Positions 31,710-40,849 of a stretch of DNA of 53,491 nt are shown here, in pieces. Each line of letters starts with the position of its first letter. Position 1 is the first letter of the stretch. The stretch comes from Dehalococcoidia bacterium (GTDB lineage: Bacteria; Chloroflexota; Dehalococcoidia; JAUSIH01): positions 1-53,491 of the forward strand of contig JAUSIH010000026.1 of assembly GCA_030648205.1 (NCBI GenBank). The letters are read 5' to 3'. Under the pieces are notes generated by a model. It was not told the origin of the DNA, searched no databases, and saw only the letters and a program-made list of their open reading frames with translations. The position numbers were made by a program, and so were the translations under genes.

Positions 31710-31822
31710 CCGCGTGCAAGCGCGGCGCCATAATACCATGCTCCGGCGTTGACCGTCGCACCTGGCTACAACCGAAGTCCCAGTCCAGTCGTTGCATCTT
31801 AGTATCGTTGTGGGAGGCAAGT

Positions 31823-33571
31823 ATGCACGGAATAGTGTCTCGGAAAGCGTATCTGGGCAGCCTGATCGTTGCCTCATTGCTGCTGGCCGCATGCGCGCCC
31901 GTGGCGGTCCCAGCCCCTGCTCCAGCGTCCCAGCAACCTTCGGCTCCCGCCGCAGCGCCCCGGCAGCCCCCGGCGGCGGCCCCCGCGGCTCCCGCTCCCG
32001 CCGCCCCGGCGGCGGCGCCGGCCTCCCGGCCCACCCCCGCCCCGGCCGCCGCGCAACCCGCCGCGCAGGCGGCGGCAAGCACGGCCCCGAAGCGAGGCGG
32101 CGTGTTCCGCATCGCCACCGGCGCGGACCCCGAGAACTTCGATTTCTACCAGACGGAAGGCTCCACGACGCTGGTGCTCGTGACGCCCGCGTACAACAAC
32201 CTCATCGCCAATGACCCGGCCAAGCCTACCGCGCTCATGGGAGACCTGGCTGAGAAGTGGGAGGTAAGTCCGGACGGCAAGGTGTTCACGTTCCGCCTGC
32301 GGAGCGGCGTCAAGTGGCATGACGGGAAGCCCTTCACGGCGGACGACGTGGTCTATGCGTTGAACCTGCAGAAGTCACCACCAGAGGGCTACATCGCGTC
32401 TCGGAAGGACACGTTCAAGCCGGTGACCAAGATTGAAAAGCTGGACGACAAGACGGTGCGCTTGACCTTCGACCAGATTGATGTGACCTTCCTGCCGCGG
32501 TTCGCCGTGGAGTGGTTCGGCGTCCAGCCCAAGCACATCTTGGAAGTCAACAAGAACATGAAGACCACCGTCATGGGCACGGGGCCTTTCAAGTTCAAGT
32601 CCTTTGAGCCGGGAAGCCACATGGAGCTTGTCCGGAACCCGGACTACTTCGTGCAGGGGCAGCCCTATTTGGACGGCCTCATGTTCTTCATCATCAAGGA
32701 CCAGTCCACTGCGGTGGCCGCGCTCCGGACGGGGAAGGTGGACTTCGCGAACTCGTCGCGCAGGCTGACTCCTTCAGAGGCCAAGACCGCTACGCAGGGG
32801 AACCTGAATATCGAAATCATCAAGCAGGCGCGACTGGGAGGCCCGTGGTTCCATCTGAACGCGACGGTGAAGCCGTTTGACGACGTGCGCGTGCGGCAGG
32901 CGGTCAGCCTCGCTTTCAACCGGCAACAGGCCATTGATGTTGTTGGGGAAGGCGCCGCCACCGTGGGTACCTTCGTGCAGCCGGGTGGGGATTGGGCCAG
33001 GCCGCAAGCGGACATTGAGAAGCTACCCGGCTACAGGAAGGACAAGACGGCGGACCTGGCGCAGGCCAGGGAGCTTGTGGCCGCCGCGAAGGCCGGAGGG
33101 GCGGAGGTAGTCATTGAGGCCCGCGAGGATGTGGTGACCGTGTCTGAGTACATGCAGACCCAGCTCCAACTGATAGGGCTGAAGGCGACAGTGAAGTCAA
33201 GCACGCGGGCGCGGACTGTGGAAATCCAGCGGGCCAAGCAGTTTGCGATGAACACCTCGCGCAACGCGTACACCGACGATGATATCGTGGATGTGGGCCG
33301 CAAGTGGATCAAGGGCGCGGCCCAGAACTATGTTAACTACTACAACCCGAAGCTGGACGAGTTGATGAAGCTTCAGGCAGAGGCGGTGGACCCCGCCAAA
33401 CGCTTCCAGCTTATTCAGCAGATTGACGACATCCTGATTCAAGACGTGCCCGCCATCCTCCCGTACTGGGAAGACCAGCTCTTGGGGAAAGCCAGGTACG
33501 TCAAAGGGCTGACGATCGGCACCAACATCTATGCGCTGAACCGCTACCCGATGGTCTGGCTGGACAAGTAA
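31823..33571 (+). CDS. ABC transporter substrate-binding lipoprotein, family 5
   Basis: This 582-residue binding protein has the lipobox SLLLAAC, a long Pro/Ala linker, then GGVFRIATGADPENFDFYQT, FRLRSGVKWHDGKPFTADDV, MELVRNPDYFVQGQPYLDGL and VRQAVSLAFNRQQAIDVVGE. All are family 5 signatures. The ATG at 31823 has GGGAGG upstream. It is followed, after a repeat element, by permeases of the DppB and DppC types. The CoA-transferase cluster starts right after them, which suggests its ligand may be the acid activated there. This last point is inference. Confidence 0.9.
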   Translation: MHGIVSRKAYLGSLIVASLLLAACAPVAVPAPAPASQQPSAPAAAPRQPPAAAPAAPAPAAPAAAPASRPTPAPAAAQPAAQAAASTAPKRGGVFRIATGADPENFDFYQTEGSTTLVLVTPAYNNLIANDPAKPTALMGDLAEKWEVSPDGKVFTFRLRSGVKWHDGKPFTADDVVYALNLQKSPPEGYIASRKDTFKPVTKIEKLDDKTVRLTFDQIDVTFLPRFAVEWFGVQPKHILEVNKNMKTTVMGTGPFKFKSFEPGSHMELVRNPDYFVQGQPYLDGLMFFIIKDQSTAVAALRTGKVDFANSSRRLTPSEAKTATQGNLNIEIIKQARLGGPWFHLNATVKPFDDVRVRQAVSLAFNRQQAIDVVGEGAATVGTFVQPGGDWARPQADIEKLPGYRKDKTADLAQARELVAAAKAGGAEVVIEAREDVVTVSEYMQTQLQLIGLKATVKSSTRARTVEIQRAKQFAMNTSRNAYTDDDIVDVGRKWIKGAAQNYVNYYNPKLDELMKLQAEAVDPAKRFQLIQQIDDILIQDVPAILPYWEDQLLGKARYVKGLTIGTNIYALNRYPMVWLDK

Positions 33572-33605
33572 CCCGTGGCGCACGTTCGGGGCTGGAGGCC
33601 CTCTG

Positions 33606-33822
33606 CTAGTGTCCTGTCCTGGATATCCGTGGCATAAAGCCGCGGGGTGCAGGGGGCACAGCCCCGCCGGGGTCTGGGGTGTCCCCAGATTCTCCTTTCA
33701 TCCCCCTCTCCTAATCTAGGGGAGGGGGATCGAGGGGGTGAGGTACTGCCGTCCGCAAGGGTGTGAACTCCGAGCACCAGGGCGCTCGAATTATGCAACG
33801 GATTAATAGCTCAGGACACTAG
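33606..33822. repeat. MITE-like element with 11-bp inverted ends
   Basis: CTAGTGTCCTG (33606-33616) and CAGGACACTAG (33812-33822) are perfect inverted ends of a 217-bp non-coding element between the binding-protein and permease genes. Inside lies GGGGTCTGGGGTGTCCCCAGA and a long near-perfect hairpin around 33700-33730, followed by GAGGGGGTGAGGT. The same internal blocks recur near 39511, 47374 and 50155, and the left end recurs at 603. Confidence 0.75.
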
Positions 33823-33867
33823 CCATGTCTGGAGCGGCATCTCGCTAAACGGCTGAGGGGTCTATCT

Positions 33868-34824
33868 GTGTACCGGTATATCCTGCGTCGCTTACTGCTG
33901 CTTGTCCCCGTGCTCCTGCTGGTATCCGTCGTGATTTTCGGCATTCTGCGCGTGCTTCCCGGGGATGTGGCGGTCGTGATGCTCATGTCCGGAGACACGG
34001 GCGCGCCCTCGGAGGAGCAGATAGCGTCCCTCCAGCACAGCCTGGGGCTGGACAGACCCTTCTACGAGCAATACCTGTCCTGGATGTGGGGACTCGTGCG
34101 GCTGGACGCCGGAGCTTCCTTCTACACCCAGCGCAGCGTGATCATGGATCTCCAACTCCGGATTCCTCGGACGATGGAGCTGGCGCTCCTCACGATTGCC
34201 GTCTCCGCGCTCATAGCCATACCGGCGGGCGTCATCGCGGCGATGCGCCAGGACACGTGGGTGGACTATGTGCTGCGAGTCGTGACCGTGGGGGGCATCG
34301 CCATGCCCACCTTCTGGATAGCCACGCTCATTCTGCTGTTCATGGTCGTGGGCTTTAACTGGATGCCTCCGTTGGGCTACAAGGGGTTCTTCGCCGACCC
34401 CTGGAGCAATCTCCAGCAGATGATCTGGCCCGCTATGGCCATGGGCTACTACCACTCCTCCATGCTGACCAGGATGGTGCGCTCCAGCGTCCTGGAGGTG
34501 CTGCGCCAGGACTACATCCGCACCGCATGGTCCAAGGGGTTGCGTGAGCGCGTCGTCATGGCGCGCCACACGCTGCGGAACGCCTTTCTGCCCGTGGTCA
34601 CGCTTCTGGGGACGGAGTTCGCGGTGCTCCTCGGCGGCACGGTCATCGTGGAGACGATTTTTGTTATTCCGGGGTTGGGCAGCTACCTGATCGAGTCCAT
34701 CAACCGCCGGGACTACTACGTGACGCAGGCCATCATCGTCGCCGTGGCGCTGATGCTCGCCATCGTCAATCTGTTGGTGGACATCGCCTACGGCTGGATT
34801 GACCCGCGTATCCGGTATCGCTAG
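33868..34824 (+). CDS. ABC transporter permease, DppB-type
   Basis: This 318-residue permease has a first helix YILRRLLLLVPVLLLVSVVI, the SLGLDRPFYEQYLSWMWGL segment, an EAA-like loop (RTAWSKGLRERVVMARHTLRN) and the end VDIAYGWIDPRIRYR. The start is GTG at 33868. It lies nine bases before the DppC-type gene, so the two form one membrane pair. The repeat at 33606 was inserted between it and the binding protein without breaking either gene. Confidence 0.92.
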   Translation: MYRYILRRLLLLVPVLLLVSVVIFGILRVLPGDVAVVMLMSGDTGAPSEEQIASLQHSLGLDRPFYEQYLSWMWGLVRLDAGASFYTQRSVIMDLQLRIPRTMELALLTIAVSALIAIPAGVIAAMRQDTWVDYVLRVVTVGGIAMPTFWIATLILLFMVVGFNWMPPLGYKGFFADPWSNLQQMIWPAMAMGYYHSSMLTRMVRSSVLEVLRQDYIRTAWSKGLRERVVMARHTLRNAFLPVVTLLGTEFAVLLGGTVIVETIFVIPGLGSYLIESINRRDYYVTQAIIVAVALMLAIVNLLVDIAYGWIDPRIRYR

Positions 34825-34833
34825 AAAGGCGCA

Positions 34834-35739
34834 ATGGCGAGATCCCAAGATTTGAACGCGTCCGCATCAGCCGGTCTGCTCCGCAGAAGGCGGACGGGCG
34901 TCTTCGATAACATCATCCGGCTTCTTACCACGAAGCCGCTGGGAGCGTTCGGCGCCGTCGTGGTGACGGGGATGGCGTTGCTCGCCATCGCGACGCCGCT
35001 GGTCGCGCCCTTTGATCCTCTTGAGGCCCACTTCGCCGACCGCTTCAAGGGGCCGAGCGCCACCTATTTGCTCGGGACGGACAACTTTGGGAGAGACCTC
35101 CTTTCGCGGATTATCTGGGGGGCTCGTGTCTCGCTTCTGGTGGGCTTCGGGGCGGTGGCCCTGGGACACACCGTTGGCGCGGTGCTAGGGGTGATCAGCG
35201 GGTACGCGGGCGGGAAAGTGGATATCCTGTTCCAGCGCTTCGTGGACGCCATGATGGCGTTTCCGCGCCTTATCATGGCCCTCGCCATCGTCGCCGTAAT
35301 GGGGCCATCCATACTGAACGTGATTCTCGCCATCGCCATCGTGGACCTGCCGCGCACCGCCCGCATCCTGCGGGCCAGCGGCCTGGTCATCAAGCAGACC
35401 CAGTACGTCGAGGCGGCGGTCGCGGTCGGGGCGTCGCCGCTGCGGATTATCGTCATGCACGTCATGCCCAACTGCCTCGCGCCGTACCTTATCGTCGCCA
35501 CGGCCGGCCTGGGGCAGGCTATAGTGGTGGAGGCGTCGCTGAGCTTCCTCGGTCTGGGAATTCCGCCTCCGCTGCCGTCATGGGGAGGCATGCTCTCCGG
35601 TGTCGGCAGGGAGTACCTGCAACAGGCGCCGTGGATAGCGATCTTTCCCGGTGTGGCCATCAGCCTGACGGTGTACGGCTTCAATCTGCTGGGCGACGCA
35701 ATCCGCGACGTCTGGGACCCGCGCCTTCGGAAGGCCTGA
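34834..35739 (+). CDS. ABC transporter permease, DppC-type
   Basis: This 301-residue permease has YLLGTDNFGRDLLSRIIWGARVS, five to six helices, the EAA loop VEAAVAVGASPLRIIVMHVMPN and the end FNLLGDAIRDVWDPRLRKA. It is the partner of the DppB-type gene nine bases upstream. No DppD or DppF ATPase gene follows; the next gene is a CoA-transferase 74 bases on. Energy must come from an ATPase coded elsewhere. Confidence 0.92.
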   Translation: MARSQDLNASASAGLLRRRRTGVFDNIIRLLTTKPLGAFGAVVVTGMALLAIATPLVAPFDPLEAHFADRFKGPSATYLLGTDNFGRDLLSRIIWGARVSLLVGFGAVALGHTVGAVLGVISGYAGGKVDILFQRFVDAMMAFPRLIMALAIVAVMGPSILNVILAIAIVDLPRTARILRASGLVIKQTQYVEAAVAVGASPLRIIVMHVMPNCLAPYLIVATAGLGQAIVVEASLSFLGLGIPPPLPSWGGMLSGVGREYLQQAPWIAIFPGVAISLTVYGFNLLGDAIRDVWDPRLRKA

Positions 35740-35813
35740 GCGCTATTTATTTTCAGCCCGCGCATGGGGCCGAGGGTCAAGGCGTGGGGGCTGAGTGATG
35801 GAGGATTGGTACG

Positions 35814-37013
35814 ATGCCCGCATCCCTGGACGGTGTCCGTGTCCTGGACCTATCCCGGCTGGTCCCCGGCCCTTTCTGTACGATGCTTCTGGCGGACCTG
35901 GGTGCCAATGTCATCAAAGTGGAGGAAGCCAAGCCCAAGTTCCGCCATCACGCCGTGCAAGCGCCTGGCGCCGCCGCTCAGAAAGAAAGCGAGCACTGGG
36001 GTGACGCTCTGCGGGTTGTGGAGCGGAACAAGCGCAGCATCGGCCTGAACCTGAAGAGCAAGGCCGGTCAGGAAGTGTTCCATCGGCTCGCGAAGACGGC
36101 GGACGTGGTGGTGGAAGGATTTCGGCCCGGCGTCGTGGACCGGCTGGGGATCAGCTATCAGACTATCAAGGCCATCAACCCGCGGATCATCTACTGCGCC
36201 ATCACGGGGTACGGCCAGACGGGGCCGTACCGTGACTACCCCGGACACGACATCAACTATGAGTCCACGGGTGGCCTTCTGAGCATCCTCTGCACGCCGG
36301 AGGGGAAACCCATCGCGCCCGCCATTCCGCTGGCCAACGTCATCGGCGGCTTCTCGGCGACGGTCGCCATCCTCGCCGCGCTGCGCGCCCGTGAGAAGTC
36401 GGGAAAGGGCCAGTACGTGGACATCGCGCTGACGGACGGGGTCGCGATGGTCATGGCGCTGCGCTACGGCGCCGCGTACTTCGCGAACGGAGCGGCTCCC
36501 AAGTACGACGCCGCGCCGTCCCGCGTGTTCCAGACGAAAGACGGGCGGCACGTCTCCGTGAACGCCGGCGAGCCCTGGTTCTGGGAGCGGCTGTGCAAAG
36601 CCACCGGGCTGACCCAGTACCTGCCGGACCACATGACGTTCAGGGCCAGCCCCCGCGAGAACCCGCGCACCAAAGAGATACTGGAGGCCTACCAGCAGGC
36701 CTTCCTGACGAAAACGCGGCAGGAGTGGCTTGACCTTCTCCGTGAAGCGGACGCCTGCGTGGGGCCGGTTTACACGTTCCAGGAGACGTTCAGCGATCCA
36801 CAGCTCCTGGCGCGTGAAATGGTCGTCAGTGTGGACCATCACAAGCTGGGGAAGACCCGGACGGCCGGCACGCATTTGAAGCTGTCGGAGACGCCCGCGA
36901 AGGTGCGGACGCTCAGCCCCATTCTGGGGGAGCACACCGACGAGGTCCTGAAGGAAGCAGGCTACGCGGCCAGTGACATCAAGGCTCTTCGTGAGCAAGG
37001 CGACATCTGTTAG
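35814..37013 (+). CDS. CaiB/BaiF CoA-transferase 1 (catalytic Asp kept)
   Basis: This 399-residue class III CoA-transferase moves CoA between two acids. It opens with LDGVRVLDLSRLVPGPF and has ANVIKVEE, NKRSIGLNLKS, VVEGFRPGVVDRLG and GYGQTGPYRDYPGHDINY. The motif GKGQYVDIALTDGV places Asp208 at the catalytic position of formyl-CoA transferase (Asp169 in that enzyme). It is the only one of the nine paralogs here with this Asp, and it has no pair mate. It begins a colinear plus-strand series running to 51500. Confidence 0.93.
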   Translation: MPASLDGVRVLDLSRLVPGPFCTMLLADLGANVIKVEEAKPKFRHHAVQAPGAAAQKESEHWGDALRVVERNKRSIGLNLKSKAGQEVFHRLAKTADVVVEGFRPGVVDRLGISYQTIKAINPRIIYCAITGYGQTGPYRDYPGHDINYESTGGLLSILCTPEGKPIAPAIPLANVIGGFSATVAILAALRAREKSGKGQYVDIALTDGVAMVMALRYGAAYFANGAAPKYDAAPSRVFQTKDGRHVSVNAGEPWFWERLCKATGLTQYLPDHMTFRASPRENPRTKEILEAYQQAFLTKTRQEWLDLLREADACVGPVYTFQETFSDPQLLAREMVVSVDHHKLGKTRTAGTHLKLSETPAKVRTLSPILGEHTDEVLKEAGYAASDIKALREQGDIC

Positions 37014-37031
37014 CTGAAGGGAGACGTTGAT

Positions 37032-38237
37032 ATGCCGAAAGCGCTTGAAGGCATGCGGGTGGTGGAGGTGGCCGACCTGGTGGCGGGCCCCTATTGCACC
37101 CGCCTGCTGGGGGACTTTGGCGCCGACGTCACGAAGATTGAGCTGCCCGGCGCCGGCGACTCCGCCCGGCGTCGCGGGCCGTTCTATCGCGACATCCCGC
37201 ACCCGGACAGGGGCGCGCTCTTCATGTACGTCAACACCAACAAGCACAGCGTCACGCTGGATATTGCGTCGCCCAAGGGCCGGGAGATATTCCGACGCCT
37301 CGTAGCTGACGCTGACATTCTGGTCACCGATCGCTCACCCAAAGAGGCCAACGCGCTCGGCCTGACATATAAGCACCTTAAGAAGGTGAACCCGCGCCTT
37401 GTCGCGGTCGCCATTACGCCGTTCGGGCTGACGGGGCCGCGCAAGGACTACAAGGCCTATCCCCTCAACGTCTATCACGCGGGCGGCGACGGCTACCTGC
37501 TCCAGAGCGGAGAGGCTTACCTGGGCCGTCCTCCCATCAAGGCAGCAGGCATGGCCGGCGAGTACCAGGTGGGGTGGAATGCAGCCACCGCCGCGCTCTT
37601 CGCCGTCTTTGCCCGTAACTTCAGCGGCGTTGGCCAGCAGGTGGACGTCTCCAAGCAGGAGGCGCTCATGGGCCTGAACCGCATGATTCTGGGCCGCTAC
37701 CCCAACGAAGGCGTGGTGGAGCAGCGCGCCTCCCGGCACTACGACTTCCTGGGAATTTTCCCCTGCCGCGACGGCCACATGATTATCATGGCCTTCGACG
37801 ACCACCACTGGCGGACTCTGGCGGAGCTGGTCGGCCGCGCGGACTGGAAGACGGACCCGGAGTACGCAAGTCGCGACGGGCGGACCAAGCATCGGAAGGA
37901 CATCAACGCGTACATGACGGAGTGGCTGAAGGACAAGAGCGGGCCGGAGCTTTATCATGCCTGGCAGAAGGCCCACTGTCCCGTCGGGTGGTTCGCGTCT
38001 CCGAAGGACGTGGCGCACAGCGAGCAACTCAAGGAGCGCAACTTCTTTACCACTCTGGACCACCCGGGCATAGGGCCAGTGGTCATGCCCACCGTGCCGT
38101 ACCAGTTCTCCGGAACGCCCGCCGCCTACGAGCGGAGCGCGCCCGGCCTGGGGCAGGACAATGAGATGGTCTTCCGCCAGCGCCTGGGGATTCCTCGCGA
38201 AGAAATCGTGCAGCTTCGCGAGGCCGGCATTATCTAG
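37032..38237 (+). CDS. CaiB/BaiF CoA-transferase 2 (type A of pair 1)
   Basis: This 401-residue family III CoA-transferase-like protein belongs to subtype A in this cluster. Marks of the subtype are GPF..DIPHPDRGALFMYVNTNK, a linker to AITPFGLTGPRKDY and the end LREAGII. The catalytic site reads GVGQQVDVSKQE, so Glu210 stands where Asp is expected. It lies 18 bases after transferase 1 and 14 bases before a type B paralog. The substrate is unknown. Confidence 0.9.
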   Translation: MPKALEGMRVVEVADLVAGPYCTRLLGDFGADVTKIELPGAGDSARRRGPFYRDIPHPDRGALFMYVNTNKHSVTLDIASPKGREIFRRLVADADILVTDRSPKEANALGLTYKHLKKVNPRLVAVAITPFGLTGPRKDYKAYPLNVYHAGGDGYLLQSGEAYLGRPPIKAAGMAGEYQVGWNAATAALFAVFARNFSGVGQQVDVSKQEALMGLNRMILGRYPNEGVVEQRASRHYDFLGIFPCRDGHMIIMAFDDHHWRTLAELVGRADWKTDPEYASRDGRTKHRKDINAYMTEWLKDKSGPELYHAWQKAHCPVGWFASPKDVAHSEQLKERNFFTTLDHPGIGPVVMPTVPYQFSGTPAAYERSAPGLGQDNEMVFRQRLGIPREEIVQLREAGII

Positions 38238-38251
38238 CACAGGAGATTACG

Positions 38252-39448
38252 ATGGCGAGGAACGCACTGGACGGCATCCGGATCATGGACTTCACGTGGG
38301 CGGGGGCGGGTCCCTACGCCACGCTGCTGATGGCCCTCTTCGGCGCGGAGGTCATCAAGGTCGAAAACCACCGGCATCTGGACACTAACCGGACGCGGAA
38401 CCCCGGTAACCTTGAGAATTCCTGGCGCTTCAACGACCTGAACCTGAACAAGATGAGCGTGACGATGGACTTGAGCGTTCCGGAGGCGCGCGAGCTGGTC
38501 ACGAGCTTGGCCCAAGTATGCGACGTGGTGATACAGAACTTCCGGCCGGGCGTGATGGCCCGGCTGGGAGCGGATTACGCGAGCCTGGCATCCCGTAATC
38601 CGTCCGTCATCATGGTCTCTTCGTCCAGCCGCGGCAGCGTGGGGCCGGAGCGGGACTACCTGGGGTTCGCCTCCATCTTCTCCGCCCTCAGCGGGTTGAG
38701 CTACGTGACCGGCTACGATGACGGCCCGCCCGTGGAGATGCGGCTGCCCATGGACTTCGCCAGCGGAGTCAGCGCGGCTATGGGCACCATGGTGGCGCTG
38801 GAGCACCGGTTTCGCACGGGGAAAGGGCAGCACGTTGACCTGGCCTCCGCTGAGCTTCCCAGCGCGAGCATCGGCGAAATGCTCATGGACTACACTATGA
38901 ACGGCAGGGTGCAGCAGCGGAAGGGGAACCAGGACGGGATCATGGCCCCCTGCGAGTGCTATCCCTGCAAAGGCGAGGATAGCTGGGTCAGCATCGCGGT
39001 GGCCAACGACGCGGAGTGGAAGGCGTTGTGCGGGGTCATCGGCAGGCGGGACCTTCTGAAAGACGCGCGGTTCGCTGACCAGCTCAGCCGGTGGGAGCAC
39101 CGGCGGGACATGGACGGGGCCATCGGCGCGTGGACGGTCCAGCTTACGCCCTGGCAGGCCACCGAGCGTTTGCAGAAGGCGGGGGTCGCGGCGGCGCCCT
39201 CCTGCAGCTCCAAGGACCTGTACGAGGACGAGCACATGAAGAAACGGGACATGTACACCTTCGTGATGCACCCGGTGCTGAACAAGCAGGCGGTGATGAA
39301 CGCGCCGTTCAAACTCACGGCGAATCCGTCCAAAGTCCGGCGCCACGCTCCGCTGATAGGCGAGCACAACATGCACGTTTTTCATGGGCTTCTGGGGCTT
39401 CCGCAGCAGCGTGTGGAAGACCTGATTGAGCGGAAGGTACTGTACTAG
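38252..39448 (+). CDS. CaiB/BaiF CoA-transferase 3 (type B of pair 1)
   Basis: This 398-residue paralog is of subtype B: MDFTWAGAGPYATLLMALFG, then SWRFNDLNLNKMSVTMDLS without the DPE/G segment of type A, APCECYPCKGEDSWVSIAV in the second half and the end IERKVLY. The site is GKGQHVDLASAE (Glu201 instead of Asp). The gene directly follows its type A mate. The two probably form one enzyme, as BbsE/BbsF of benzylsuccinate CoA-transferase are known to do. Confidence 0.9.
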   Translation: MARNALDGIRIMDFTWAGAGPYATLLMALFGAEVIKVENHRHLDTNRTRNPGNLENSWRFNDLNLNKMSVTMDLSVPEARELVTSLAQVCDVVIQNFRPGVMARLGADYASLASRNPSVIMVSSSSRGSVGPERDYLGFASIFSALSGLSYVTGYDDGPPVEMRLPMDFASGVSAAMGTMVALEHRFRTGKGQHVDLASAELPSASIGEMLMDYTMNGRVQQRKGNQDGIMAPCECYPCKGEDSWVSIAVANDAEWKALCGVIGRRDLLKDARFADQLSRWEHRRDMDGAIGAWTVQLTPWQATERLQKAGVAAAPSCSSKDLYEDEHMKKRDMYTFVMHPVLNKQAVMNAPFKLTANPSKVRRHAPLIGEHNMHVFHGLLGLPQQRVEDLIERKVLY

Positions 39449-39510
39449 CGCGGTGGTTCCAGCGCTTCGCTTGCTGGTCGCTGTCTCGAATGTCTGATAT
39501 CAGGGCGTTC

Positions 39511-39560
39511 AGAGGGGCGACGCCCCTCTACGGGGGTCTGGGGGATGGTCTGGTAGTCGC
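39511..39560. repeat. Short repeat fragment between CoA-transferase pairs
   Basis: AGAGGGGCG-A-CGCCCCTCT (39511-39529) is a perfect hairpin, followed by GGGGGTCTGGGGGATGGTC, similar to the block inside the element at 33606. It lies in the 160-base gap between pair 1 and pair 2. Confidence 0.5.
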
Positions 39561-39608
39561 GGGACTCGTGGGAAACGAGACCGCGAACGTCTTGCACAGG
39601 GGTCATCT

Positions 39609-40820
39609 ATGGAACAGGCGCTTAAAGGGCTGAAGGTCATAGAGTTCGGCGAATACATCGCCGCGCCGTACTGCGGGAAGCTGCTTGCGGACATGGGCGC
39701 GGACGTGATCAAGGTGGAGCGGCCTCCCCAGGGCGACGTGGCGCGCCGGCACGGGCCGTTCCCCGGCGACCAGCCGCACCCGGAACGCAGCGGCCTCTTT
39801 CTGTTCCTGAACACGAACAAGCGGGGCGTCACGCTGGACCCCGCGGTTCCGACGGGCCGCGACCTGCTGATGCGGCTAGTCAAGGACGCGGACGTGCTGG
39901 TTCAGAGTTATCTGCCTCCTCAGACGGACGCGTGGGGCCTGTCGTACGCGGAAATGGAAAAGCTCAATCCCCGGCTTGTCATGACATCCATCACGCCCTA
40001 CGGCCAGACAGGGCCGTACCGCAACTTCGCGGGGCACGATATCAACTGCGCGGCCATCGGCGGTGTCAGCGCCGGCAACGGCGACTCCGACAGGGAGCCG
40101 CTGGCCTTCGGCCTGACCCAGTGCGATTTCCAGGGAGGACTCAACGCCTCGGGGGCGACCACTGCGGCGCTCATCGCGCGGGAGGCCACCGGCGAGGGGC
40201 AGCACGTGGACATCTCCATAGGAGAAGTCTTGGCCACGCTGCACGTGGGGGTCAACCTGCCCACCTACATCTACCGCGGCATCGTGGCCACCCGCTCCGG
40301 TCGCCGTGGCAGCGTGGGGCGGTACCCCAAGGCGCTCCTGCCCTGCAAGGACGGCCATTTCTCCCTCAGCGCGATTCAGCTTGGGGAATGGATACGGTTC
40401 ATTGAGCTGATGGGAACGCCCGAGTGGAGCAAGAACCCGCGCTACCGGGACCGCCGCGCCATGGCGGAAGAGTACCCGGACGAGGTGGACGCCCTCGTGT
40501 CCCAGTGGACGAGGCAGTACACGAAAGAGCAGATCTTCCAGATGGGACAGGACAAGCACATCCCCTGTGCGCCGGTGCGGACGGCGGACGAGACCCTTGC
40601 CGAGCCACACCTGCGCGAGCGCGGGTTCTTCGTGAAGGGCGCGACGCCCGACGGCCAGACGTTCGAGATGCCCGGCCCGACCGCCAGGTTCTCGGTCACG
40701 CCGTGGGCCTTGAGCCGCCAGGCCCCGCAACTCGGCGAGCACAATCAGGAAGTCTTCTGCGGCTCCCTGGGGTTGAGCCGCGCCGACCTGGTCGCCCTGC
40801 GACGCACGGGCATCATCTAA
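39609..40820 (+). CDS. CaiB/BaiF CoA-transferase 4 (type A of pair 2)
   Basis: This 403-residue subtype A paralog opens with LKGLKVIEFGEYIAAPYCGKL and has GPFPGDQPHPERSGLFLFLN, TPYGQTGPYRNFAGHDI, and the site GEGQHVDISIGE (Glu206). It ends LRRTGII. The block WSKNPRYRDRRAMAEEYPDE is shared almost exactly with transferase 8, so these two are the closest type A relatives. It starts a module A-B-MaoC. Confidence 0.9.
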   Translation: MEQALKGLKVIEFGEYIAAPYCGKLLADMGADVIKVERPPQGDVARRHGPFPGDQPHPERSGLFLFLNTNKRGVTLDPAVPTGRDLLMRLVKDADVLVQSYLPPQTDAWGLSYAEMEKLNPRLVMTSITPYGQTGPYRNFAGHDINCAAIGGVSAGNGDSDREPLAFGLTQCDFQGGLNASGATTAALIAREATGEGQHVDISIGEVLATLHVGVNLPTYIYRGIVATRSGRRGSVGRYPKALLPCKDGHFSLSAIQLGEWIRFIELMGTPEWSKNPRYRDRRAMAEEYPDEVDALVSQWTRQYTKEQIFQMGQDKHIPCAPVRTADETLAEPHLRERGFFVKGATPDGQTFEMPGPTARFSVTPWALSRQAPQLGEHNQEVFCGSLGLSRADLVALRRTGII

Positions 40821-40849
40821 GACGGGCGCTTGAGCTATGGAGTAACGCG

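Noticed and set aside
30483-32078. Long 531-codon open frame on the minus strand across the MBL gene
   Set aside because: It is the GC-rich shadow of the MBL gene, apart from the short SDR remnant at 31473-31616.
35850-37247. Long minus-strand open frames under the CoA-transferase genes
   Set aside because: They mirror real genes on the plus strand, have unusual composition (rich in Arg, Val, His) and no family signatures.
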